Part shown: in pieces, positions 1-12,300 of the stretch
Numbering within the stretch: position 1 is the stretch's first letter
How the letters are laid out: every line of letters starts with the position of its first letter
NCBI RefSeq assembly: GCF_964275005.1
Contig: NC_092697.1
Span: 14,615,327-14,679,326, forward strand
Reading direction: 5' to 3'
Length of the DNA: 64,000 bases
DNA from: Diadema setosum
Taxonomy: Eukaryota; Echinodermata; Echinoidea; Diadematoida; Diadematidae
The notes under the pieces: model-generated
Databases searched by the model: none
The model's input: only the letters and a program-made list of their open reading frames with translations
What the model was told of the DNA's origin: nothing
Made by a program: the position numbers and the translations under genes

Positions 1-462
1 ATTGCAGGTGATTATTGACCCTTTTTGAAATGTTGCACAATGTAGTATGTAATAAGGTATCAATGCAAACTGAATGGTTGGCTTTTATGTAATGCAGCTG
101 CAGTGTATGATGGGCATTTAAATAAAAATGAAAATCTGTTATTGTGTAATAGTTTATGTGCATTCCATTAAAAAAATGTGTGTATGCATATTTTAAAAGC
201 ATGTTAATCATGATCTCTGATAAATTTGATAATGTATCAGCAATAAAGGAGACTACCGCAGATAATTGTCCTCTGGTTTCTTGGCTTCTTTTCAATTTCT
301 TTCCACTGATGTGATTAGATCTTTTACCATGTGCAAGGGAAATGTCTTTAATTAGAATGTTTTGAGTGACATGCAGACATATGTGTCTGCCTTTAGAAAG
401 CTGCATATAGAAACAAAATGAAAATCTCCATCGCGTGAGACGGGATTAAGAAATGTGCTAAG

Positions 463-680
463 AATGATGCTGTACACACCACAGGGCCTATAGTTTGCAA
501 GGTATTTATTTTTGCAAATTTTGCAAAGTTGGGCTCTATTTGCAAATTTTACAACACACAAAAATATTAACTTTGACCCGGAAATAAATGTTTGCATGCA
601 TGTGTACATTTCTACGTCCACATACACATACTCCTCTGTCACGAATTCAACCACTCGCAAAATTGTTTTCAAGTCCTGAT
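463..680. repeat. diverged relative of the 59456 element
   Basis: Shares TATTTATTTTTGCAAATTTT, AAAAATATTAACTTTGACCC and the CACGAATTCAACCACTCGC words with the element at 59456. Ends are unclear. Confidence 0.5.
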
Positions 681-886
681 TTATGAAGAATTAGACCTGC
701 TAAACATAAAATGGTTGCATAAAGTTACTGCAACCATCCAGTCATACACTTATCAAACTAAACATGAACAGATGTATAGGTGTGTAATTTTTGAGCCTAG
801 CACAAATCCTCTCATAGTTTGTACAACCTCAGTGTACGTGTGTGGATAGCTTGCATTGAATGGGTGCAGAAGTTTGGAACTTGGGT

Positions 887-950
887 TGTATGTGTATGTG
901 TATGTGTGTGTGTGTGTGTGTGTCTGTCTGTCTGTCTGCCCGTCTGTGTG
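887..950. repeat. (TG)n/(TCTG)n microsatellite
   Basis: TG dinucleotides passing into TCTG units. Confidence 0.9.
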
Positions 951-1398
951 TCAGTGCACACCAATTGGAAGTCCCTTTCAGCAGTGGTCCAATGCCACAT
1001 GTCATGGACAGGACCACAGATTTTCATTAAAATGGGGGAGATGGAGCCACTTGCAATTACATGTATAGAGATGTTATATCTTACAGCACCAAACTACTCA
1101 CTGATACATGCATGTTTGAATCCAAAGGCCACATTAATAAATCTGTGTAAATGTATTTTGCAGCAGCTGTGACTGTGGTATGATTTGTTCTTGAATAGGG
1201 GCATTCCACATTTGCACCTTCTCTTTCGTCAAATTTAGTGGCTGGCACAGTGTAACAGTAGACAACTAGTTTTATATATATACAACTTTACTACTGTACC
1301 TCCAGTTGTACACTCCATCGCACACAAATGTCATACGAGTGAATGTAAGTACATCAAGTTCAGTTTATAGTTTATAGTTTATGGTTGTCTGCAAAGAC

Positions 1399-1787
1399 TT
1401 AAAGGGACTGTAAAGTACTGGTTGAGGTGGGGATTCAGGTTTATAACATTCTCAAGTGAGATAATGAGAAACCTCTTATGAAATATGAAAGAGCATGTAA
1501 TTTTAAAAAGGATTCAATGTTTATTTGATGAAAATTGGTTTTCAAATGGCCGAGATATCCAAGAAAGTGATAATAAAAGGCGCCAGGCCACGCCTTTCAA
1601 AAGGATCTCCATGTTTCACCTTGTTTTTGGATATTTCAGCCATTTCAAAACCAATTTTCATCAAATAAACTTTTGATACCCCTTAGAATTGCATGTTCTT
1701 TGACATCTCATAGAGTGGTTTCTGAATATCTCACAAAACGTTAAAAGCTAAATCCTCAGGTCAACCAGAACTGTTTAGTCCTTTTAA
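1399..1787. mobile_element. 390-bp palindromic TTAA element, copy 1
   Basis: TTAA-flanked; begins AAAGGGACTGTAAAGTACTG and ends with the inverted version. The two halves are inverted copies (GATATCC... versus ...GGATATTTCAGCC), so a transcript could fold into a ~190-bp hairpin. No coding capacity; piggyBac-type MITE is the likeliest class. Confidence 0.75.
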
Positions 1788-2589
1788 ACCGTGTGCAAAA
1801 TGCTCCTACATGATGAAAAAAGTCCTGCTCAGCCCAATCAAGGTAAGGAAAGACTGTATACGCCATATATTTAGCCATATATTCATGTCAAGATCACAGC
1901 AAATGATTTTGTGAGTTGTTAAAAGTTCACACATACTGTAGCAACCAAATTGCGAATAATAAAAACCTCACAAAATATATTCCATACACAGTACCAGAAC
2001 AATTACCTTGCAGGGTCATGTAAGTGTTCAAAGGCGACACAATATCAAATACAAAATGCAAAATACAAAAAGGGAAATATGATGTAAATATCACCAATTT
2101 TATTAAGCAAGTTCGTCATAATCAGACAATCTATAAATTACATTCCAGTGAAATGGATATTACCAGTATTAGCTACAATTGCACTGTGTTAAACACGACA
2201 TATCCTACGGCATATAACCAAATAAACGCGAGTATAAACGTGCATAGTTTCTGATGATAGTTACAAGCATAAAACTCATTCTTACTTTATAGAGATATAT
2301 CTATTGTTCCACTATCCACTCGATAGTTTCCTCGTTACTGAATGATAACAAGCAAATAAACTTGCCATCGGGGGTGTCCCTGACTCCTAGCATTCTGGGC
2401 TGGTGGCAGTTTGGTCCTGGGTATAAAATTTGGGCCTGCCAACAATGAATGGACTCCCAACGGCCACACAATTCATCTACACTACCCCTTCATGCTTCTC
2501 TCAGATTCACGAATGGTATTTGAAAGTACCATAGATATCTTTTGTCCCATGTATGTGCTATTAAAAAGTGTACAAATGGGTGTCTCTCC

Positions 2590-2695
2590 AGTGTATTGTG
2601 TAATGAGTGTGTATTGTGTAATATTAATTGTGTACTGTGCAGTGTATTGTGTAAATACTGTGTAGTGTGTGTGTTGTGCATTGTGTACGGTGTAG
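2590..2695. repeat. degenerate GTGTATTGTGTAAT repeat
   Basis: Irregular repeats of GTGTATTGTGTAA- and GTGTGTTGTGCA-like words. Confidence 0.7.
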
Positions 2696-5600
2696 ACAAA
2701 TAAAAAAAGCAAGGTAATAAAACATACTACAATAGTGAAGATGTTGCACATTAATAACCTTATACGCAATACTTCCACAGACTACAGAATGAAACTCGAT
2801 ATCAGGAGACATGGTCAGACCTATATCACAGGCTATCAATCCTAAATCTTTCCTTTACGCTCAACTTTGCAAAGCACAAAAGTAACCACATTGAACACTA
2901 AATCAATAAAAAAAAACCCAAGTAATTCATACATACATGTATTCTAGTCAATCTTCATGAGCTGCATAATAAATATAGTAGGATAATCATTTTTTTTTTT
3001 GTCTAATCATAAGCAACATAATAGAATAAAATGATAAATAATGATTATGTAATTTTGATTACTAATTCAACTTCAAAATGATCAAAGCCACTTAAGTATT
3101 CTGTAACTGCTTTATTGACAGTATGATTCAACCAATACAAAATGAATATTGTAATATACACTTTAATTTACAAGGTCATATTCAGATAACTCCTACTTGT
3201 TAAAAAAAAAAAAGCAGCACAAATACAAAATTGGGTGGTTATGGCAAGGTTTTGAAACATTTCATCACATGGACATCATATTCATGACACTGCCACTTAA
3301 CCATTTTTCAACTGGTTCAACCTGTTCGTCCAACCAGCAGGTACCCAGTTTTTCCATTTTTTACTGGTCCATTCCTGAAAAGGTTACTGGTCCAACAGTG
3401 ATTTGTTCTGGTCAGGGACCGTCGGACCAGTGTCAGTGTGCAATGTTGACAAAAAAAGAAGAAGCAAAACTAACTCAGAGTAGAGTTAGTATAGCAGTCT
3501 GGAACAGAAATCACATGACCGAGCCTTGGTCATGTGATAATCATGCCTTGGTCATGTGACAAACACCAGCATCTCCAGGTATCCTCACAATGAAACAGTG
3601 AAACACACATTTGAAAAATAACAGATTGTCTTCTTACAAGAAACAGACAATAATGCATCAATGCCGTGCAATGCTAATATCAGAGCTGTCAAAGTATTTA
3701 GGTTCTGGGATGAACAAGATGTTCAATGAAAAAAAAAAATATATAAAAAGAGTGCAAGAAAAACAAGCGTGTCAGATCTTTTTTTTTTTAGATAATGTTC
3801 AGTTTTTTGATCATTCGAGAAAATCTCTTGACTGTCTTTTGACTACAAATAAAAGTCCCTGAAAGGTGAAAATCTTCCCAAGAAAATTGAGCTTTACTCG
3901 ATCTAGATTGTCACTTTACCTGCTCTTTACTGTTTGTCTCATGCCATTACGTAGCTTTCATTCCGTGAAGAGACATTTGATTTTGGAACGCACGGAAATT
4001 GCAGAAAATCGAGTCAATCTGCATGAGATTAATCATGTCGTTCATGCCCCACCATGGAGATCTTGAGGATATCAAGAAGAGTAGAAATGTCATAAATTTT
4101 AATGATTATGGGAGCAAATGCCCACGGGAACAAAATGATGATTAACACAAAGACTGCATATAGCAGGCACGCAGTTATTTCTTCACAGTGCATTGAGGGA
4201 ATTTGTTTTCCTTTTGGCATTCCTGCATATTTTAGCAATATTTTTCAATGCATTGTTAAAATTTGGGGTAAGTAGATCAGTTCTTTAGGAGCAAATACAT
4301 GGTGAGATATGCAAGACTCACATAAATAAATACAAACTGATATTTACAAGTGCAATGCCACATTCTGCGCTCTTCCACTTTTGTGGAAACGAGTGGTTAA
4401 GCAGCAATAACATAAGAATGTCAATAGAAGTGTGCCAAGTCCCATAATGTTTAAACCACAGCACAAATAAACATATTACCACACACGGAGCCTTTTCCAT
4501 CTGCCTTGATATGAACTACGCGAACGATCGTGAGTTTCTCACACCGATTGATTGTGACAACACGGCACCTGGAAATGGTCTCCGACCTGCGCACTCTGGA
4601 AGCGAATATTCGTGTGAACGCAAACACAAGAATGATTTGAACTGGAATATCGTACAGAAACGAAGAGATGGGAAAGCTACGTATCTGGCGCAATCACAAA
4701 CATCAGCTGGGTTGATTGTGGAAGCCATTTCACTTAAATGCAGCACAAAATATGTATACATATTATTCACATGCTTAAAATTCTATATACACAATATCTA
4801 GATTTATCTTAATCTCTGTTTTCTAATAAAGTGGAATTAAGACAGACAAGACTTTTCCTATGCTACATTAGTATAAAAAGATTATGTTCCTTCAAACTGC
4901 CACAAACGTACACCTACTTTGAATGCTGATCTCGGTAATGTGGCAAAATTCTGTGAGTAAAGGCATCTTACAGGCAAACATCCTGCTTCAGTAGAAACAC
5001 ACGTAGGCAAATACACGGCGTGACATGATATCCATGGATGGGCTACGGAAACAATCAACATTATCATACCAATGATTCATATTTCAAACACCTGTCCACA
5101 ACTATGTCCATGACAAGAGAATCTAGGAAAAGCATGTACAGACACGACACGTTAGGCAAATTCTTTGATGAATATGAAGTGATTTTTTTTTCTTCAAATC
5201 CAATGGATTTTCTACATGAAATAGAACTTTTACTCAAGTTTTACAAAATAGATCTGAATAGCACCTTCAGTTTCATTTGAAGGTTTCAATATTCGACATA
5301 TAACCTCTTAGCTTTTGCTTCTTAGGTCATTCCTCAACAATTGTCCACTGGGTGACCCAAACCGATGCCTTTTCTCCTATGGATACATTTTATAGTTAGC
5401 GCTGCCACTCGAAAGAAAACTTTCACAAGTTTCCGCTCAGATAGGACTACTACTCACCAGCAAAAGAATATCCATCCGACTCTTAATGTCCTGCTAACTC
5501 ATCTAGATCTTCGAATAACAAGGACCAGTATTCTCATGTCTATTTCATCGAGTGTGTTCTAACAGCACCATTGAAGTGGACATAACACTGCATACTGTCA

Positions 5601-6164
5601 TGTGACGCTGAGACATATTAGTTTAGTGTGGTGTCATAGGAGACCATTGCTTCCTATGTGTGCCCTGTACTCATCCAACACACACAGATTAAAACTGGAA
5701 TGAATGTTGCCGTGCACCTGATGTGGGTGGGGCTCCAAGGGCTGGTTCGCTAAGCTCTACTATCAATCTGAAGTTCAATTCAACTGATCTTAGGAACAAT
5801 TTTGGGATTAATCAGTCATCAAAAGTTAGGAACTGTTTCATTAGGCCATTTGGGAACAATATCTTGCGCCCACATTGCCACGTTCTGGAATACATCTTGA
5901 ATGTTTATGTATCCTTCCCAACTAGATCTGATCAGAGTCTGTCCAAATTCATTGTTTGGCTTGATATAGTTCCTATGTTAGTGAAACAGGGCCCTGGATT
6001 CCACATCATAAAGGCAGAATTAGCCTCTGCTGGCTAGCAATACAACAAGATCGCATGAAGAACACACCTATCACCTTGCATACACAAACAGAGAGCCTAG
6101 GTTTTAGATTTTACACTGTCCAACTGAACGTTGCCCCTCTTGCGCCCCGTCCTCCACTCATCGC

Positions 6165-6393
6165 TCAGAGGGTCTCACTGTTGCGGATGCTGTGGTTGGA
6201 GGCGCTCTTCGGGACCCGCGACATGTCCCGCCGGCCCCCCGTCCGTCGGATGGTGCCCACCAGGTGGTTGCGCTTGGAGATGAGGGGCATGAGGCGGTCG
6301 GTGAAGCGGTGGTAGTTACGTTCCAGCTCCCTCTGGTACTCCCGCTGGTCCTGGCCTATCAAGCCCCTGTTCCTCCTCAGGGCATCACCGCAT
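6165..6393 (-). CDS. DOCK7: DOCK7 exon 41 (C-terminus, stop)
   Basis: Residues 2049-2124 and TGA at 6165-6167. [13 protein letters not shown] and [18 protein letters not shown] are conserved; the last 40 or so residues (Arg/Ser-rich, ending NSETL) do not resemble the vertebrate tail. The terminal ETL could mimic a C-terminal PDZ ligand (class I, S/T-x-hydrophobic), which is speculative. Confidence 0.93.
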
Positions 6394-9300
6394 CTGTACC
6401 AGGCAGGGACAGGCACCACACACACAAAAAAAAAAGGTAAAAGAGAAACAATGTCATAACCTCCTCAAACTACTGTAAAAGCAGGCATTTTCACATACAG
6501 ATATTTCTGCAAATGGCGAGGTCACAGACAATTTTATAGTATGTTTATTTTTAGATTTGACATCGAGGAGATCGTACTTGCACAAAGATACTAGTAAGTA
6601 CTCTAGCAAGTTTGTATATTGTTAAATTTGCGGCATAATAGTGATTTGCGAAATTCACGAAAATTAAACCCTCAGGAAAATAACAGCTTTTACAGTAAAA
6701 CAAACAGACAAAAAAAATGTACATAAAGAGAGTGTCATCAATCTTTAAGATTGTTGACACATAACTTGTTCCCTGCAAGCTCAAAAATTCTTACTGGTAA
6801 ATTGTCTACATACAGTTCAACCATGCAATACTATGCAGAATAGTGAACTGGGAACAGCTGAATATGCCTCTAATCAAGTTGCAAACAGACACCAAAAAAT
6901 CATGATGCTTGAGCAATATCCATCTTACCTTCACCATACTTATCACTACTCATACTGATACTCTAAAAGGAAAGACTTATAACACCAACTCCTGTTTAAA
7001 ATCTAGTCCTGGCCACATAATATCACACAATTTGCACTCAAAAGGGGAAACAAATCTGGACCTGAAAGTGACAGCTTGCTACATGACTGAAAGAAGACAG
7101 TTTACAAAAGTCTAGATTGTTTTCTATTTTTCCAATAGTGACTCACTTTTTCTGGAGATCCTTTAGGCAGAGCCTCAGGGTGTTGTGGTGTTTGTCTAGT
7201 GTCTTCTCAGCATCCAAGAACACTTGGGCCACTTCCATTGGACCCTAGGGGAGAGGATGAATGGTTGGGGAGGGGGGAACAAGACAGAAAATGTAACTGA
7301 AGATGTACAACTACATACAAACTGTCTGTGGTAACTATGTCTTTCTCAATCCATGAGATCATTCAATGGAATCCTCCCCCTCCCTCCCCCCCCCCAAAAA
7401 AAAAAAGATTAAAAGACAAATTCTTAATTGTAGTCTGAAGAAAATTTCAATTCATTAAAGTTTAGCATTTTAAAATATTGTTCATCAGTAAGTAACTTAG
7501 GAAAAGAAATTTCATTTTTAAATGCGCATCAACAAATATGTTTTTGCTGATGTGACCTGCTGGCAAAAGTGAAATAGCATTCTCTTTGCCAAATTTTCTT
7601 GATTCTATTTTTCCCAAGTCCTATTCAAAACTCACTATTTAAAATTTGCGGAAGTTTGTGACAACAGATACATATCTTGTATAAGGGATAGTTCTGTCGT
7701 TACTCGGTGTCCATTTCCTGTCTTTGTGCATGCTATTTAGCAAACCCGGCACCCATTTAATAACATCCTTGCCACTATGGACCACACCCAGGGGGGTAAA
7801 GACACGGACAAGAATGGGTGCAGTTCCACCCCCCTCACCTGGTTGACTGTGGTGCCGATGCACCCCTGTAGAACCATTTGGAGCATCTTGGGATCAGCGG
7901 GCTCCTGGATGGTGGCCAGCTCCAGCTCTTTGGTCTTCTTCTGGATGTCTTCTATGGCAACCTCCACGGGAGAAAGGACGATCTGGAAGAGGGGCAGATG
8001 AAAACCGACAAATTATAGAAATGGATGAATGAATGAGTAAGTACACAAATATACAGATAGACGGATGGATGGACAGGTAAATAGACATACACTGTTTGAA
8101 CAGCTAAATAAATGATAAAATAATTGAATAAGTATACAATGATTAAATAAACAAATATAGCAGATAAATATCTCCAACAGATAAGTGACAGCTTGTGAGT
8201 GCACTTTCATACAAGGGGCTACCATTACCGTGACAGCTGTAAATCACAGCTGATTAGAATTGGAACAACATGAAATAATCACCTTCAAGGCTGAATACCA
8301 TGTGGTCAAAATTCAACAATAAGACGGGTATGGGCATCATTGTACACACACACACACACACAAAATATACATTGGACTATTAGCTACAATGTATTTGCTT
8401 AATATTATTTCCTACTTCTCACTCTGTTCTTCACTTTTCCCTTCTCCATATCTCTCTCTCTCTTTCTTCTGTTACATACCTCCATTTCTCCTTACTCTCT
8501 TCCCTTCCTTTGAGACCTGATAGTCAAAAACCCCACCCATCTCTTCCATTATCCTTCTCCCTCCACCTTCCCTCTAGCCTCCTTGGTCCCTCCCCACCGC
8601 CATCCCCTCCCCCCTTCAGATGCTGCTTGAGCCAAATTTACCTCCTCCTTGTGCACGATGGACACCCTGGTCTTGATGTAAGGGAACGAGTGTGACGTCG
8701 TCAGGATGGTTTTCCTCTTGCACTGGTCCTTCAGCTCACCGTGGGCACGGCCATCCTTGGTGAAAGGGGTGGCAAACATGAACCGCTCTGGAGCAAGTAG
8801 AAAGTTTGGGAGAAAAAAAAATCACACCTTTAGTCACAGGTCACACACACACAAAAAAAAATTATTCTGTACAGATGGTAAAAAAAAAATAATTTCAAGT
8901 TTTCATTTTAGGGGTTATGGTTGTTACGAAAATTCAGTAAATTGTCATCCCGAAACATAGTTCATTTTCCTTTTTTTTTTTTTTGGGGGGGGGGGGGGGG
9001 GTGTCAGACTTCTGAATCTACATAGCATTGTATGTTTACAGCTTCCTAAAATCTCAAATAAAAACTGAATTGTTTGAGTCATTCTTTTCTGCATGGACAA
9101 AATGCCACAAATGGGTGTCTTAAACTTCATATCCTATGACAAAAAGAAACACTATATGATTTGATATGATGTGACATGATATGATATTACATATGAATAA
9201 TATCATATATGATATATGGTATATGATATAATATGATATATGATATGATATGATAAATGATATATGATAAATGATATGACATGACATGACATGACATGAC

Positions 9301-12300
9301 ATGACATGACATGACATGACATGACATGACATGACATGACATGACATGACATGACATGACATGACATGATATGATATGATATGATATGATATGATATGAT
9401 ATGATATGATATGATATGATATGATATGACATGTTACAATACTGTATATGCTATCAAATCAAATCAAATCAAAATCTCACTGAGGTTGTAATTCCTGCTG
9501 AAGAGAGTTGGCCTCTGGAGGATCTCGTAGTAATCAAAGTACGGTTCCACATAGGTGACTTGGATGTAGGCCTTCAGTGGGTCAAGCTTGGACTTGTCGA
9601 CGGTGTTAGAGTCCTTGATGACCTCCACTGTCCCTTCGCCAAAACGGTCAAGGTAGAATTTCTAGGAAAACAAAGCAGAAGATAGAGTTTATCACATGTA
9701 TTGATAAATATATCAGGTTATGCAACATATGAGTAGCCTTCACACAATCAATGTTGTGATATTTGACTCTTTAAAAAAAAACCTAAAAAAACAAAACAAA
9801 AAAAAAACCTATACAAATTCAGAAATATTGAACCTTTCCAGTCCTATTTCATCCTAGCATCTACCTATCTGCATATTAACCTGCTGAAGAAGGACTGATT
9901 TCCTTATAACATGCATTTCTGATTCAGCCCAGCCCTAGATTACTCAGAACTAGTCTTCTTCAATGAGTTATGATTATTAAAGTGCAATGTGAGTTAATGC
10001 CGGAACCAGAAATTATTTGAGTGCAGGAAACTTTTGCAAATTTCATGAGAAGTGAAGACTCACGAAAGTAAAATGTACGCAAGAGTGTTTGTGTACACAG
10101 TGCACTGAATGCCAGTTGCCAATTTGCGACAGATTCATGCTGCAAAGAAAGTCATCAGCTCTAATTCACAAAAGTTTCATGTCAACAACGTTTCTAGTTT
10201 TACAGTAAGCATAAGATAAGCATATAATTCATAACTCTTTCATAATAATGCAGGATCAAAGAAACTTTTTAAAGGGACTGTACAGTACTGGTTGAGGTGA
10301 GGATTCAGGTTTATGACATTCCTAAGTGAAACAATGAGAAACCTATTATGAAATATGAAAGAGCATGTAATTTCAAGAAGGATTCAACGTTGATGAAAAT
10401 TGGTTTTCAAATGGCTGAGATATCAAAAAAAGTGATAATAATAAAAGCGACAGGCCACACCTTTTATTAGGATCTCTGTTTCACGTTGTTTTTGGATATC
10501 TCAGCCATTTCAAAACCGATTTTCATAAAATAAACTTTTGATACCCCTTAAAATTGAATGCTCTTTGACATCTCATAGAGTGGTTTCTGAATATCTCGCA
10601 AAACGTTAAAAGCTAAATCCTCACCTGAACCAGAACTGTACAGTCCCTTCAAATCAATAGCAAATATCACTGAGAACTATGAACCATGTCTCCTTAAAAT
10701 GCCACTTCACTGATCGATTTTTGCTGTTCTTAAATGATGATTTTATTTCATTATTTCATTATTCATTTATTTATTTATTCATTTTTTTGGGGGGGAGGGG
10801 GAGGAGGGGGGAATAGCAAGGTGAAAAGGGAGAAAGGAAATCACTTTCAGGGCATGGGTTTCTTCCACCAAAGTTCACTGACCTCTAGTCTCTGAGCTAT
10901 CTCCGGCAGCTTGGTGATGGCAGGCTCCTTGTACAAGAACTCCTCTCCATTCAGGTCACCAAACTTTGGCCCGTAGAAGCCCACTCGGAAATACGTCCCA
11001 AAGAGTCGCTTTGGGCCCTGAGCGGAACAAGACCAGTGACGTATACATTGGTACTTTTAATCATGATTCAATTTTGCGAGACCACTGAGAAACTACAGAA
11101 TGCTTGCAAGCAAGCAACCAGAGGGCCAATGACTTTAAAGTCCCCTCTGAAGGTTAAAGTGCCTTGCCAAGAGGGGCAACAATTGCTGCCAGGGGACTTG
11201 AACCAGGAACCTACAGATTGATCGTTTGTGGTCTCATCCACTTGGCTACAACCGCTCAGTGCCACCCACAATGATTATAATGCACTATGTACTGACTAAC
11301 ATTAAATAGAGATACAACAGAGACACTTATACTTATTGGAGCACTGAATGACGATGCTTACATTAAGAAGACTGAAATCTGACCCTACGTAGGGTACCTT
11401 CAAATAGAAGATACATAGTACAGAATGAAGTACGAATGAATAAAGTTCTGACACAAGTGCAGCATTACACTCCACCTACTCAAAAAGTTCTCTGAACTTA
11501 ATACGGTATAATCACTAACACACTAACTTCCACAAAATATGTTATCGTTGGGGTAACAGTTATGCCTCTGACTCTATTCACCAAGTATCTTGCCTTATTA
11601 ATACACTGGAATAGTTGGTCTTGCAAGCTTCTAAGTCTAATCGAACAAACTGAATCTAACTTTATCTGAAATAGAAATGAAGCACACATAAAAAGGACAT
11701 GATTATCTCATTAGGTCAAAGGTCAAATGTCAAACCCACCAGGTGTGAGATCTTGTTGAAGGCATCCTGCAGCTTGCCATGGACGATGGACAGGCGCTTG
11801 AACTCCCGGTTGGCCTCGTGGATGGGAATGAGAATCTTGTAGACCTCATTCACTGCCTCGAACAGGCCGGCCTTTGATTAGAGGGCAATTCAGACACAGG
11901 GTCAAAGGTCATATGGGATTCACATGTGAAGAGCAGAAGTACTACCATGGAAATTGCGTGGGTCTGATTCTCTGTTTTATATCTTTCATCTCATTATAGA
12001 GAAGACACTTACTAACTAGTTATATGCTCAAACCATTTAACACAACCATAGGAATACCATTTTACAATCCAACATGTATAAGTAATCTAACAAGAAATTG
12101 CATTTTCATAGCTCTGTGTCAACATGCAATGCGATGTAAGCAGGTCCAAACCCCACCTGGTTGAAGGATGCTGCTGCATGCTCCAATAGTCCCACCAACC
12201 CACTTTCAGTGAAGTACTTCCCAGTGCAGATGCCCTCCTCATCTGGAGACACCACGTCATCTGACACAGCACTCTCCTCCAAGACGTTGGGTGAAATTTT

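Larger units (their letters stand above)
1..6164. other. DOCK7 downstream region: 3' UTR and intergenic, no recognised gene
   Basis: No ORF here resembles a known protein. It must contain the DOCK7 3' UTR; a minus-strand AATAAA near 3111-3116 is a possible but unproven polyadenylation signal. Plus-strand AATAAA motifs near 125 and 243 might mark the 3' end of another gene starting outside the window. Repeats in it are listed separately. Confidence 0.5.

Noticed and set aside
5723..6037. 104-residue plus-strand ORF next to the DOCK7 stop
   Set aside because: No recognisable domain, ordinary composition, no splice support; likely chance in the DOCK7 3' region.
9120..9432. MSCHV-repeat ORFs
   Set aside because: Pure translation of the ATGAC/ATGAT satellite.
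11189..11275. functional tRNA gene
   Set aside because: A and B boxes are good but the arms do not form a cloverleaf and a SINE body follows.
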